Source: Onchocerca volvulus (Eukaryota > Nematoda > Chromadorea > Rhabditida > Onchocercidae). Taken from it: DNA of 64,000 nucleotides. Each line of letters opens with the position of its first letter. Within the stretch, counting starts at the first letter, position 1. Shown here piece by piece: positions 20,631 to 35,000 of this stretch. The position numbers and the translations under genes were made by a program. The stretch spans positions 711,944 to 775,943 of the forward strand of contig HG738136.1 in assembly GCA_000499405.2 (NCBI GenBank). Reading direction: 5' to 3'. The notes beneath the pieces were generated by a model, which was not told the DNA's origin, ran no database searches, and worked only from the letters and a program-made list of their open reading frames with translations.

Positions 20631-23600
20631 TCAGGAAAAAGTTTTCCATAATGTACAGGCCTGAAATAGAGAGAATAGGATGTTTTAAAAATTTGAAATA
20701 TATAATTAAAAACAAATGTTTACAGATCTAAAATCACTGTTACCATAATTATTCAAATTATGGATTGAATCGTTTTGGCATAATTATACATAGCTACAAT
20801 ATGTAAGATAAAATTACTTTAAATCTCTCAAAAATGCTGAAAAATTTATAATTTCTAATGTTATTGATAGATGTCCTTACAATTATTTTATGCCGCAATT
20901 AATTAATTTCTTACCAGGTTATGGCCTAAATTGGTGAAACTATTCGGCCTAATTGCTTGTACTGTTTCACTGGCTTCATCCACTAATGGTGAACGTGTTC
21001 TTGATCGTCGTTCACTTTTGCAACGTTTTCTAAAAATTTTTGTAAAAGTAACAAAAATTTTAAAATTTAAAAGTTTTTAAATTTCAAAATTTTTGTTATT
21101 TTTTCTTATTTTTATCAATTTGAAAATAACAAAAAGCAAAAATAAAACTAAGTTAGAACAATTGAAAAAACATATTTGTAATTAATACTGACTCAAAAAC
21201 AATAAGAGTTCAGAAAGGATTTTTTAATAATCCGATCGATAAAAGCGCTAAGTTCTACATCTGATACTCGATGATCCGCTTTTTTTTTTGGATTTTTTTT
21301 TCTTTTTTTTGAATATAAAATAATTAAACAAACCTTTCCTGCTTTATTTTTTCGGTGATGAATTGTTGATCGGCGAAATGCGCAGCATCAGCATCCAACC
21401 ATGACTGTCGTCTAGTTTCAACTGATGATAATGGCTGCTGTTCATCTGATGCATCACTGGTATTGCCTTGAAAGAAATGCTTTATAACAAATCAAAAAAT
21501 CTATAAAAAATCAGAAATGAAATACAAATTAGAAATGAAATATAAAATCAGAAATGGAATACAAATTAGAAATGAAATAATGATGGATGTTACACCATCA
21601 AGTGCGAATAAATCCTTGTTATTGCTTGTCAGTGCATAAACACATTTATTAATTACTTTGTGATTTGTTTCACCAAGTATTCTTTTTCATATTATGACAA
21701 TATTTGAAGATATGAAAAGATTTAATAATTTGATTTGAAATAACTGCATTTGAAGAAATTTACCATGAAATAAAAATGTTAGATAGAAATTTAGGGAAAC
21801 ATTCTCAGTTACCTAACTTTAGTGACAGGTTTGATTCCAATGAACTTTTGCTACTCATTTTAGAACTGGCACGACCTCGATTCTCTAAACGACCATCTGC
21901 AGACAGGAATGATACCTTTCTCAAACTGTAATTTTATAGTAGTATTTAAATTTTTTTTTTTTATTCAACGAATTTTTCAACATCATTCGTGTTTTCATTC
22001 TCCCAGAGTCTGTTTTGTTATGTCAGTTAAATCGTCGTATAACTTTTGAGATTACGCAGTTAAAAAACTAATTGAAAAATTGGAAGATAATTGATTTCTT
22101 GGAAAATTGAACGACATTTTATCAAAATTCGGTGATGAAAAAAATAATTTGGGAAAAAGAATTTATTTTTATAAATTAAGGAAAAAGAATTTATTTTTAT
22201 AAATTAAAAAAAAAAGAATTTTTTTATAAATTAAAGAATAAATCACTGCTACATCTTTTACCTGGACAACACTAGCACGTCATAATATATGATTGAGTTA
22301 TCATGCAGTTGATCGATTAAATGGAATATAATATTGAATTATTTAAATATCACAAAGTTTCCTTGAAAATTTTGTCAACAATTATTTTCGATTATTCATT
22401 TTTTATCATTCTTATCAAATGGAAGATATTCTATGAGTTAAATGATAATTGTATAAAATGAAATACTAAATTACCTTGAATCGTGTCCACAACAGCTAGG
22501 CCTAGCAGCAGTAATCATAACAAGTGGTAAATGACTGCTACTCATGCTTACCCGTCGACTATTCATTCGTCTATAAAAGATTTACATTTTAACATTCACA
22601 ATTAAGTTTAAATTAATTTAAAATTGAAAACTAAAATAAAAGTTAGACTTTTTTTTTGGTTATAAAAATTATGGAGAAAAAAAGTAAACTTTTCAGTTGC
22701 ATCAACACATTTGTATATTAGATCAGTGTACTGAATTCTTTTTGAAAATCAAAGCAACTAAATGAGGAAAAAATTTTAATTAAAAAGAAATCATTGTATT
22801 TGCATTTAAAATATCAGCAAAACTTACCCAAATGATGAAAGAGAAGTTTTATGTAATGAATCTGTATGTGATTCCATATTTCTTAGATGTTCAATCATGT
22901 CAATTAAAATTCGTACTGTATTAATTAAATCTTCAAATTGTGACATTTTGAGATCATTTGAAGCTAAACCGAATGTTAACGGATTCAACAGATACGTAGA
23001 AATCGCGGCACGATCACGTAACCGCGTAGCATCGCGCATCAATATTCGCTGCACCAAACCTTAAAATTGGTGAGTGTTTATAGCTTTAACTTTTTTTTTT
23101 TTCCATTAATCGAAATCTAAATGAGAAAGCAGATCGTTAATTCTTTATATCAAAAAAATTTTAAACGTTATCTTTCGACAAAACCAATGATACAAAGGGT
23201 ATTATGAACGATTCGTATATGCAAATGCATCTCGTTTGATAAATTAAATCGCAAAAAATGATACTTTCATCTCTTAGCGAACTTTTTCATCATTCAATTT
23301 TTGATGAATAACGATGTAATGATGCAAATTTATTCAAAATAATATAAGCATACGTGATATGGTATGTATGACAGTGCTGTTTTTCATGTTACACATTGAT
23401 ATTGTCGCAATTAACATATTCAATACATTTGAATCGCAACGATCTGATAGTGCTCCAATGCAAGCCAAAAAATCGAGCTGCCTCTGAAATATGATCCATT
23501 TCTAGATCTGAAGTCAAAAAATATAAACTTTCATGCTTACAATACTACAAAAGATTTTAAAAAAAAAAATAAAAAAATAAAAAATAAACCAACTAAAACG

Positions 23601-26600
23601 AACAGCAAGAAAATTACACTATCAGTTGAAATAAGCAAAATGTGATAATACAAGAATTAAATTAATTAATCGATTCATTTGTATATTTTTTAGAAAAAAA
23701 AATTACCGAAATATTGCCTTCAAGATACAATGAAAAATGATTAAACGAAGGAATAAGTCGATTTGAAAGGAATTCATTGGAAGGAAATTCTGCTGCTGAT
23801 GAGATAGAACGAATTACCTTATCCTATTAAAATGCCAATTAATCGATATCTTAGAAAAAAAAATATTATTTCAGTTAAAATATTCTCCAATATATTAAAT
23901 GAAAAAAAAAAGGATTAAAAATGGAAGAGAATTTGAAATGTTTATAAAAGTTCATGAAAATTAAAAAATTTCACCTGAATATGAACATCTTGCGATTTCA
24001 CACACGTGATAATCAAATCTTGTATTTGATCCTCAATTTCTTTATCAATAGATAATCGCCGAAACAATACACTCATGTTTTCCAAAATTAAAGGAATTAG
24101 CTGAAAATTTATTTTTCAACCCTATACTTCAGACTCTTTTAAACTTTTTGAATCTTAAAGGAGTAGATATTCAATAGTTTTTCTTTCTATCCATTTATTT
24201 TTTGATCATGAAATGAGTAATTAATAGAATAAGAATTTGAGTGAAAAGGTTATCGTAATATTTGTCTAATGTAGATTACTGTAGCAAACACGTAAATTAC
24301 AACGTAAGTAAGCTAACCATAGGTTGGACAGCGTGATGTACGATCCTATTTATCCATAATTTCAACTTGTTTATATTATGACTTTCACATTGTTCTAACA
24401 TATAGAATAGTGGACGAGATAAGGCAGCGTATAAATCATAGGAATCGATGAAAAATTCATCGAAACGTGGTATTATTCTTGTAAACCATAAATTCTATAA
24501 TGGAATATTTTAGCTTTTATAAGTTTTAAAATTGTACAAAAATTGAAAGAATATTTATTTTTCATCTTTCAAGCACTGAAAAATGGATTAATCTCTTACT
24601 TCCGGAATAATCGATAAAGTATCGTGAAGAGTTTGTGACAAAAATGAATTCTTTTGTTCCGGATCAAAAACTTGCATGATATCATCAAGTTGACGAAGTG
24701 CAGAAAGTGCTGGTTCATCGAAATATTTTATCTGTGATAGAAGATGAAAATTTCAACATTAATTATGCATAAATGATAATCTTTAATCTAGATTGCATGC
24801 ATAATAAAAGATAATCTGTTTTTATCCGTATAATCAAATTCAGAACACTGTAATAAAATTATTATCAACCAGGGCAAGAAATTGGACGGCAGGACGTTTG
24901 TCGACATCCAAACTGAGAACTTTCTCCATCGCATCCAATAAGTTCGGTCCAAGTTTTTCAGCAATACATTTTAGTGCTGCATCAAGCTGTAATCAACCTG
25001 ATATGAAAAGAATCAATTCTAATTGCTGATAAATAGAAATCCTAGTAGATGATAAGGTAAAAAAAAAAAAATTGTATCTTGAATATTCGCAAAATATTTG
25101 TAAAATGGATTTTTATTTCTATTTAAAAAAAAAAAAAAAAACCATTTCATTTAACACATTGACAGAAATGTTTGACATTAATTAATGTTTTATTATTTGT
25201 AATCAAACGACTCGTGAATTCTCATCCGTCATCCTTTTTTTCAGAGATCAAAAAAGTTTTTTCAGTTTTTTTCAAAATTCTTTTCAAATTCAAAAGAGGT
25301 GTAGTGCGCAAAAACTGAGAACAAAAAAAAAAAACCGGTTGATTCGTCTTCAAACATTGTTCCCTTCGACATTGCTCAAAAATTTCAGATGTAGCATTTC
25401 TTACAGATATATTTTAATTAAATTTTGCAAATATAAATTCGTCCTGAATATAAATTCTGGTAAAAAAAATATAAGTTCTGACAATTCTGAGGTGGAATAT
25501 CTGCTATAAAAGTAATAATAAATTCTATTAATTTCTTTTATATTTTCATCAGTTAAAATGATACAATTTTCGGTTCCATGTAAAGTTAAATATTTGCTCT
25601 TTCGTTTCTTTCTGTTAATTTTGTTGTAAAATAATTCAAGTTTTTTTTTAAGACATAAATTATTAGTCTAGAAAATCGGGAATATTTCGAAAATTTGATG
25701 GCTACTAGCACAAAAGTAATAGATAATCAAAAAAAAAAAAACATTTGAATCCTAGCCATTTTTATGAAAAGTCTTGTATATTGAGCCTAAACAATTTTGC
25801 TCCTTACTATTAATAGCTTGGGTTTTGCTACAGCTATAGGTGCATATTTTAGCAAATCTAAGAATATTTCAATTCATCATCTTTAGCCAAATATTGAGCA
25901 AGCGTCAATGTCTACAAGCTACACATTCGAACTCGAAAAGAAGTCTGTAATCGACAAATTCCCCAATTTTTTGGCCAATTCATTTAAAAATCCGAAATCG
26001 ATGTCGGCAAAATCGAAAAGACGAAATAATCATCAAATATTTTGTATGGAATAAATTTTGTAATATTTCTCAGACAAATGAATCACTTGCGCCTATTTCG
26101 GCACAAGGGTTCTTTGTTCTCTCATCTTCCGATCTGCTAATAGAGCTCATGTGCATTGCTAAAAATGTTTAAATTCATGTTAATTGTCTGAAATGTTGCA
26201 AGGATTAAAACTTGTGTGCTTTGTTTGAAATAATACAAGCAATGTTCATTTCTTATCCTTTGTTCTGATAACTAATCTTTTATACGATTAATTTAAGCTT
26301 CCGCCCACTATCAATATCAAAGATTATGAAAAAGAGCTCTTCGAATCAGCTAGATCAGTAGTATCTTCAAGATCAATATCAGAAGTAATTCAATTCCAAT
26401 TTAATTTCGAATACAATTTCGACAGTACGAGCAGACAATTCAGCAGGAGCAACAGAAGTGATGGGGGGAAAAACGAAAGACAATTAATTACAAAAGGAAA
26501 GTACGATAATTAAGTAATGAGCATTCAAGTAAGTATCTTTGGTTAATTTACCGTATATTATTCATTTAATCCTTACTATTGTATACAAGCAATATTGTGA

Positions 26601-29600
26601 TAATATGGTATAAACCAGTAAAGCCTATTACTGACCTAGCGGAGTTACAAATCCAACTTAACCAAACTACAAACCAAATTACAAAATATCAAATTTTTTT
26701 CCGGAAAAAATCTATAAATATAAGAAAAATTGATTTCATAAAGGAAAATATTTTTATAATCTGTAGACAACTCATTTCAAATTCAAATAGCGATCAGATC
26801 AATCATAATTAATTAATTAGTGCCAGTTATTGGTCAATCGATTGCATATTAAAACATTCATATGGCAAGTCGGACTCTCATTGAGAATTGGCAATCCAAC
26901 TGATTAATCGATCAACCAGGATTTTTTTTTTTTTCGGAATGTTTCTATATTAAATACAAAGTTTTTCTTTTTTTTTTTTTTTTTTTCGAATAATCGCTCC
27001 ACTAAATCATTAACAATCCGTTGTTAATATAAAATTGATTTTTTGAAAAATAAAAATTATTACCTGTCCACAAATTACACGATATGTATCGATGTTGTTT
27101 TTGGCATCAATTAATCTTTTTCCTCCTAAATAAATAATATTTTTAAGGGATAATCAATCAATTAACAAAATGAACTTTTTTCTTAGTTTTCAAATTTTGC
27201 GTATAATTTTTTGAAATTTAAAATTTATTTAAAAGAAATACATGCCAATCATCCAAATAGTCATTTAGCCTAACATAAATTTCTCTGAAAAATGAATTTT
27301 CAAAGTTCAATCGAATATATCATTAATGTTAATCGAAATTTTAACAGTTTTATGGTTCAATTTAAATCGCAAAATTTTTTGACATCAAGATCACCATATT
27401 CTTATCATAGTTTCCGTAAGTATTTTAGTTTTACCATTATTTCGAATCATAAATTTCGAAAGTAAATGGCAGAAATAAATTTAATTCAAGTACCTCTTAA
27501 TATCAGTTCTCCAAGATTTAATTCTATTGAAACCAGCATTATTGATTTCAATTATAATTAAGTGAAAAATTGAATTGGAAAAAAAAAAGAATTAATTTTT
27601 GAAATATACCAGCACATATCCAGCAAATGAGTACACCTAATGAAAAAACATCGGCTGCCGAAGTGACCGAATTCTTATTCGGTAGCAAACATTCCGGTGC
27701 AAGAAAATCGAGATCCGGTTGTAAATTTGCTGGTAATTTTTTAGTCCAAGGGAAACATGGATATACATTCTGTAAAAAGGTTTTCATAAGATGTCAATTT
27801 TTTTACACAACCTAATTGCTCATAGAAATACTGGATTACTGGACATTTCTTGATTTTTTGAATTATAAAAGTGATAATTAATTTCACAATTTATTTAACT
27901 GAATGGTAGACAAATGGAGATTTCTCCCAATTTTTTAAAATTATAATTAATTCTATAATTTATATAACTGAATTTCGTTTCTTTGCGAAAAATATTACAC
28001 AATATTCATGCATATTTTTTGGCTCTAATATATTTGAAAATTTTTGCGTATAATTTTGTAATAGGGCAAATGGAACATACTGGCAGAGCCAATAAACAAT
28101 GAATTCAATTCTTTATCTTTTTTAATTCTTTTGATAAGTTTTCACAGACTCAACTCAAAGCGCGGTACACGTACGTGTAAGCATAAACAAATTATTAAAT
28201 TATTACTGATTATTTAAGTAAAAATTTTTACAGACAAGAAAATTATAGAAATAAAACAGGCCAAGGCATGGATAACATTAATAGTAGCATGTCTAATTAT
28301 CGGGATTGAATGGCCTCATGTCATTTCAAAAATCTAAGCAAAAGTGTAAAAAAATTTCTAAAATTGGAACTTTTGATTAAATAAAAAAAATTAATGGGAT
28401 GAAAATTTGTGTCAGTTAGCTTAGTTTTTTTCTTTTTTTCTGCTTTTCAAATATATATAATCACTTAATGAAATTATATCGTTGAATGCAAAATAATCTT
28501 AAAATCTATATTGATGAATTATTTCCAGTTTTAATAGAAATCCAATTTCAAATGAAGAGCATTTTCAAATCATGAATTTTTTTCCGAAAAATCTTTTCTA
28601 TTTTTTTTTTAAATTACATAAGATTTTGGAATGAGATTTTTTACTGAATTTTCAACTAATCGAAGGAGAAATCAAAAAAATGATTGCTTTGTTTCAACAA
28701 AATTTTCAACAAATTATTTTAGTTCTGCATTGAAGGAATATAATTATAATTTTTTTTGGATTTAACTTTTGCAATTCTCACTTAAAAAATTTATCGATTA
28801 ATCTCTCATTCTTGATATGAATTATATAAATAAAAATACAAGCAATGCTGTGAAAATATTAGCTAAAGAAATACTGAAAATAATTTCAGGTAAATTAACA
28901 AAAATTTCTATTTCTAAAATTGACTTAAAAATAATTTACCGGTTCACGGGCAGCTACCGAAAATGCAAATCCGGCAATTTTCCAATGTCTCGATGGTGTT
29001 ATATAGATAACACTGGGCGTCAAATTGCCATGAAGTATTTTTGCGCTATTATGCAAATATGATAGGCCATCAATTAGCTAAAAATTAGACTAAAAAAATT
29101 TTGAATCGATTTTTTATTTTTATTTTTTTAAAAATGATTTAATTTCTCTCCCATCCTGTGTAATTTTATATATACAAATTATTATTAAACATTAAAAATA
29201 ATAATTGCAATCACAATTATAATAATAGCAAATAATACTAACAACATCAATGATATTATTGATGGTAATGATTGTGATTACTATTATCACTTTTAGCATA
29301 TTTTCTTGATTTTAAATCTCCACTAAGCATTGATCTTATATTGGTTTTTATTTGCTTTTTCAACTTTCCAAATTCGAAATTATTTGAGCCATTAAGTGAT
29401 TTAGTATATTTTTTTACTTATTTTACATAAGCTGACATGTGATAGATTATCTTATCTAATTCTTACTTGTAATTTTCGAAATTGCACTTTTCTTTTTATA
29501 TTTTTCAGTTTAAAATAAAAAATCAACACGATCAAAGAATTTTTAGGTTATTTTTTGAAAAAGCAAATAACTGTTTAAACGGTTTAAACAATTCTTTTGG

Positions 29601-31130
29601 TTTTTGAAAATTATCCAGAGCACCGTAAACGGTACTGAAATTTGCGAGTAACTTAGCAACTTCAAAATGATTAAGGTTCATAGTGTTCTAATTGTCAAAG
29701 TCTGTTTAAATAGCGTTTTTGCTTTCTGATGATTACTTAAAAAACCTAATTAATAGAAAATGAAATAAAAAAAAAAAAAATCAAGAATGAAGAAAGTGAT
29801 AGTAATCAAAAAAGAAAACGTGAAAAATTTTCCGCTCATTATTATAAGAAATAATCATTTGAATCAAATTATTAAATAAATAGATGTATCGAAAAAATAA
29901 TTTTCTGAACTTCCTTAGTAAAATAATAAAAGTCTGAATTAAAGAAAAATTCTTTAAAATCCTAAATTATAATTTAGCATAGATCTTATCAATTTTATCA
30001 TAAGATCTTATCATAAAATTACCATAATGTTGACTAAAATAAATTGCAATTTTAACGGAAAATTCCAATGAATTTTTCCTATTTTTTATTAAATCAATAA
30101 AGGGCATTTATCAGTTATCAAAACTTAACACATATGTTCACATTCAATATCATCAAATTGAAATAATAAAACGTAGCGAATACTTTGAAAATAGAGGAAA
30201 ATTTAGGAGTATGAGGAAGACTGAAAAAAAAATTTTAATTACAATAAATCTAATTAAATAAATATCGTGATAAAAAAAAAACAAACCTGTAAGATACCAA
30301 GTTTCATCTCGAGTCTACCAATTTCATCCTGAATCATAACAACTTCCAAGTTTGCTTGAATATGTTCCGTAGCGAAAGTTATCATTTCTCTAGCAAATAA
30401 TTCATAAATTAAAATTTAGAATCAACTTTTCTTTTATCTTTCACACAAATTAAGATTATATAACCGTATGTAACAAGACTGAATTAAATGACCAAAATAT
30501 GGTTTTATAGATGGAAATTTCAAAAATATTTTGATGATTTTTAAAAAAAAATAAAAACTTCAGAAAACCTATCTTCTATATTCGAATAAACTTTTGATTA
30601 AAATTGGAAAAAAATTTGATAAAAATTTCAAAAAATCATCAATCAATTTCTAAAAATATTCCAAAAAAATCACTTACTTGTCCTCTTCAAGCTCATGAAG
30701 AACTTTTAAAATTCGTGGATGAGTAAGTGATAAAAGTTGTGAAATATCATATCGAATAAGATCAATTAATGTAAGACGATTACTACGTCCCAGTCGTGAT
30801 GATGCTTTGACATTGTTTTTACGATCAAAAACAAATATCGTTGAATCCTTAAATAAAATTCGAAATTTTTCAAATTATTGGAAATCTTCAGATTTTCTCT
30901 TGAATGAATCGAAAAATCAATCAATATTGCTATCATATTATGTTTAAAAATTCATCGATTTATGTTATTTTCAAAATGCGAACCTTATCTTCAGCAATAC
31001 TTTTCGCTGAATATAATTTCCAGTAACCAGCAGTTGATCGGAAATTTAATCGATTATAGCAATTGTCAAGCGGTGTTGTTAACACTGTAATCGTTGAACT
31101 GAACTCAGTTGATGAAGTTTTCGGTGATCG
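20631..31130 (-). CDS. scyl2: SCY1-like pseudokinase 2 (SCYL2/CVAK104 homologue)
   Basis: Eighteen phase-consistent minus exons: 31130-30984, 30847-30678, 30389-30287, 29077-28940, 27769-27610, 27125-27064, 24986-24870, 24731-24600, 24494-24318, 24100-23975, 23823-23707, 23483-23354, 23059-22828, 22570-22475, 21925-21813, 21466-21334, 21029-20915, 20660-20631 (TGA). About 765 residues without the first Met exon, which was not found; INKLKRS before 31130 resembles the vertebrate N-terminus, so the first listed exon may start slightly earlier. Pseudokinase: STIFVFDRK, LTHPRILKVLHELEEDKE, GLSYLHNSAKILHGNLTPS (HGN replaces HRD), WKIAGFAFSV (no DFG), LAPE and SAADVFSLGVLICW. HEAT-like helices follow (FLSQTLHDTLSIIPE, DEFFIDSYDLYAALSRPLF). 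The tail is Ser-rich, with KKRCKSE-like basic residues. SCYL2 proteins bind clathrin and act in endosome/Golgi traffic; that role is inferred from the family. Confidence 0.95.
21508..21579. repeat. 37-bp tandem duplication in SCYL2 intron
   Basis: AAATCAGAAATGAAATACAA-type unit starting at 21508 and again at 21545, nearly identical. Confidence 0.75.
22152..22236. repeat. 28-bp tandem repeat in SCYL2 intron
   Basis: GGAAAAAGAATTTATTTTTA-type unit at 22152 and 22180, with a third decayed unit from about 22208. Confidence 0.75.
25908..26513 (+). other. Antisense ORF cluster inside the largest SCYL2 introns
   Basis: In the 2-kb intron between SCYL2 exons ending at 27064 and starting at 24986, the plus strand holds two open frames of normal protein composition. 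25908-26054 is a complete 48-codon frame (MSTSYTFELEKKSVIDKF...). 26292-26513 is a 73-codon frame without Met (NIKDYEKELFESARSVVSS, then Ser/Arg/Asn-rich). A third, weaker frame at 26579-26812 contains ITDLAELQIQLNQTTNQITK. They could be a nested gene or an old insertion. No family recognised. Confidence 0.3.
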
Positions 31131-32031
31131 CTTCAATTTATTAATGCTAATTAATTTAATTTTAAATCTTTTATGTCAGAATGATTTGCTTAATTTAAAT
31201 TCATAATTTAATTTGAATTCTGAATATTTTAAGAATATAATTTTTGATATAAATATCATCTTTTGCTTCTCTATATCTGCATAAAATTAAATTCAAAAAA
31301 TTGTTATTATGAAGCAAAAATTAAAAAATTGTTTCATATAAAATTAAATTCAATATTTCAAAATTTTCGAAAAAAGACAAAAATTTCAAGGAATGTTAGT
31401 TTCTGAAAAGCTTCATGAATATTCTTTTTATCTTTTTTCTTTCTATCACAAAAAAATTATAAATAGTAAAAGAATAGTAATTTTACAGATCGATCGATTT
31501 TTTTGTGAAAAGAGTAGAAAGGGAATGAAAAATTTATTATGAATAAAAAAAAAAAAAAAGAGAAATAATCAATATGCAGTAAAATTATTGTAAGTTAATA
31601 GCATCAAAATTTTTTTTTGAAATTTCAAAAATTATTCGATTAAAAAACAACTATAGATCTAAATCAGAAAATATAGATTTGAAATGCCTAAATTGAAATA
31701 TTTACAAATTTCAACTAATATGCATCAGGCTGATATTTAGCGTATATTTGATTTTATTATCTTTATAAATACCATGAATAATGATATCCTAAAAATAGGT
31801 ATTTCAAATCCCAATCAATAAAATCATAAGTTTCTACTCAGATCTAAGTTATATTGTTGGATCTTTGATTAATTCAGATTAATAATCATTGATCGCATGT
31901 TTCATGAAATATTGAATTCCCGCTTTGTCGAGGATGTAAAAAATTCAAAAGTAACTTAAATATGATACTATCGTAAGAATGATAAGGGCTGAATCTCTGA
32001 GAGATGTTAATTTTATTAATTACTAATTTTT

Positions 32032-32069
<38 letters not shown>

Positions 32070-35000
32070 TTTGAATGCGAAGAAAGCTAGCATTTTTCGC
32101 ATAGAATAAATTTCTTTCAAATATTAAAGATTACTATGCAAAAATATCGAATTAATAATTAATTAAATTTGAATGAAAAACAGAGCAAGTATATGGAATA
32201 CAAAAATTCTTAGAAAGATAGAATTATTAATTAATTAGGGATAGAATTATTGATCGCTTTTTAACTATTCGAGACATTTAAAAGGGATTTTAATACATAA
32301 TATTTAGAGATGAAATTATGAGAAACTTGTCATTTTTTCTAGAAAATTCTTCGCACTCTTTCATTAATTAAAATTATTTAACTTAAATAAGCGATTGAAT
32401 TCCGTTCAAAGATTCAGCTGGATCTCGCAATTCATAGGTCACGGATGAGGTAGATATATTGAATGAAAAATCCGGATAATTCTGGATTATTGAACAAATC
32501 ATAATCCATCTATATCAGAATGAAAAAATTGATTGAAACTAATAAAATGGAAGTTCTAATTTTTTATTTATACAAGAAGCAAAAGTTTTGATTGGCATTT
32601 TTGCAATCTATTTCTGAATTCTCGAAGGAATTGCGTAAACATGCTTTCTTGACTTTTCTGCAATAGTTGATGTAATTAAAAAAATCTTTTAAAAAAAAAT
32701 GAATCATTCAAAATTTTAAATTTCTTTGAATGATGAGAAAGTTTAATAAATTGAAATTTTTTACATAAATTAATCCTGTTCATGATTTGATCAACCTTCC
32801 TGACAAAATGGTGTAAATTCTGAATCTTCAATTGCAAATTGACTGAAAGACTTTGTAGAGTATTTTAAAATTTTTTGAATTAATTTTTACAAAAAAAAAT
32901 TATAGTTAGAAATTGCTTCAACATGTCGTTTCATCAATGGCGCAAATTTATTAATAAAAGAAAAAAATTATGGAAATTTGATTCATCATGGATCAATTTT
33001 ATGGATGGGATTGAAAAGGTGATAAAAAAAAATCATTTTTTATTCGCTGATGAGTAATCATAGCGAAAGCAAAGAGAAAGGAGCATTTCGATTTTTTAAA
33101 ATCAAACACCCGCGAAATTTCTAAATTATTAAATTCGAAATTAGAAAAATAAGTAAATTTACTACTTGAAAGGTATAAAAATTAATAATAACCAATTAAA
33201 CTTGGTTATTATTAAATGTTATAATGAAATCGTTGTCAAGGCAACTCAGTGTCATATGTTTGCTTATTATGAATAATATTGACGAGTAATTAGCAGAAAC
33301 AAATGCAAATATTACTTTTTGAAATTATAACCTAGCATTAATGAAATATCAAGAAAATCAAGATGTATCAAGAAATTTTAAAATTCGAAATAATCGATAT
33401 ATCTGAGAGATCAATAGGATCAAATCGATATTCGATATTTTCTGGTATATTATTAAGTTGCAGTTACAGTAGCAATCATTTGAATCTAAACATTTCTTTG
33501 GATCATTTCATTCTAATCTTATTAATTTATGATTTTTTTTCTTTTTTTCTTCTTGACAAATTTTTGATGGAAAGATGGAATATTTGATAGGAAAAAATTG
33601 AAATGGATTTCATTTCATATTCATTTATATTTGCATGAAGAATTGTTATTTCGATATAAAAAAAAAAGTCATGCAATTTTGCAAGAAAAAAAAAAAACAG
33701 AATATCGAAAAAAAAACTAATTGATTCTGCAATTAAAATCGATTTAACTAGAAATTAATTGCTAAGCGAGTTAGTTGGAAAAATTTTTGATCAAAATTGC
33801 TTTCATTAAGTCCACAATTCAGTACTATGAGATTAGAAAGGGAAAAAAAAAAAGAGAAAAAGCAGAACATTTACTTTAAATTATTAATATAAATGTTATT
33901 TAACAATATTTGAAATTCGAAATATTATTTTTCGTGCATTTCGAAATTATAATAAATAGAAAAAATGAAAGAAAAGAAAGAAAAGAAACCTGCATTTGTG
34001 ATTGTTGTCGTATGAAGATAAAAATTGTCGGTTAAGTTTGTCATTTAGAGCATTATTCAATATATTTATGCATTGAGAATTATACTTTTTGGAGCACGAA
34101 TATTTAATTGTTCGCAAGAAGGCAATTGTTATTTGGAAATGAATGGAAATAGAAATGGAAATGAATAATAATTGAATGCCTTTAGTGAAATGATCGATAA
34201 CATTGTCTTCATTATAACATTTCCTTTAATTCCTTTTTAGAAGCTAATCTGAAATTTACGCAAAAATTGTCGTCTTAACTGTTTAATTATTAACAATTTC
34301 TAATGCTAAATTTTCCTGAAAATAAATCCCATCAAACGCAAAATTAATCAATAATTTGAAAAGAAAATGTTATTATATTTATTGGAATTCGATAAAAACT
34401 ACGAACGAATATTTCAAAATGATTTTATTGACTGATTTAATTTTCACATCTAATTGATTTTTTTGAAATTTTTTCAAAAAAATTTATTGATATAAGTTTC
34501 AAAAATTTCAAAAATGCGAATTCATTATTTTAGCTACAATTTGAAATATTATATCATGTTAGTTTTGATAATTCAAATTTCGGCAGATATTTAAAAGTTA
34601 TATCAGCAATCAGTACTAAGTTAATGATTATGGTTTCATGCAAAATATTACTTATCTCTTTGACTAACTTCATTTTTTTAAAATTGTTTTTTAATCTATT
34701 GCTGTTGGTTGTATAAGAAATTGATCATTTTGCATTAATTTTCTTGTAAAGAAAAAAAAAAAAAGAAACTTAGGAATTATTCAAATAAAAAAGTCAAAAA
34801 AGAAAGCCATTAAATCATTTTCTTTCGTATTAAATACTTTTTTATCATTGTCTATACTAAAATTCTATTTTTTTTTTCGCTTATCTTCAAAAATCAGATA
34901 GCAATTTCTCCAAGGAATCATCCTGCAGAAGAAGAAATCGATCAATCTTTTTCGAAATTGCTACTTTGCCATCAATAGAAGTTCTCAATCCCATTATTTT

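Noticed and set aside
26820..26930. Imperfect inverted repeat TGGTCAATCGATT...AATCGATCAACCA resembling a tRNA or small MITE
   Set aside because: No tRNA A/B boxes and the arms match only over about 12 bp; too weak.
27627..27815. 62-codon plus ORF
   Set aside because: Antisense of the SCYL2 exon carrying LAPE and VFSLG motifs.
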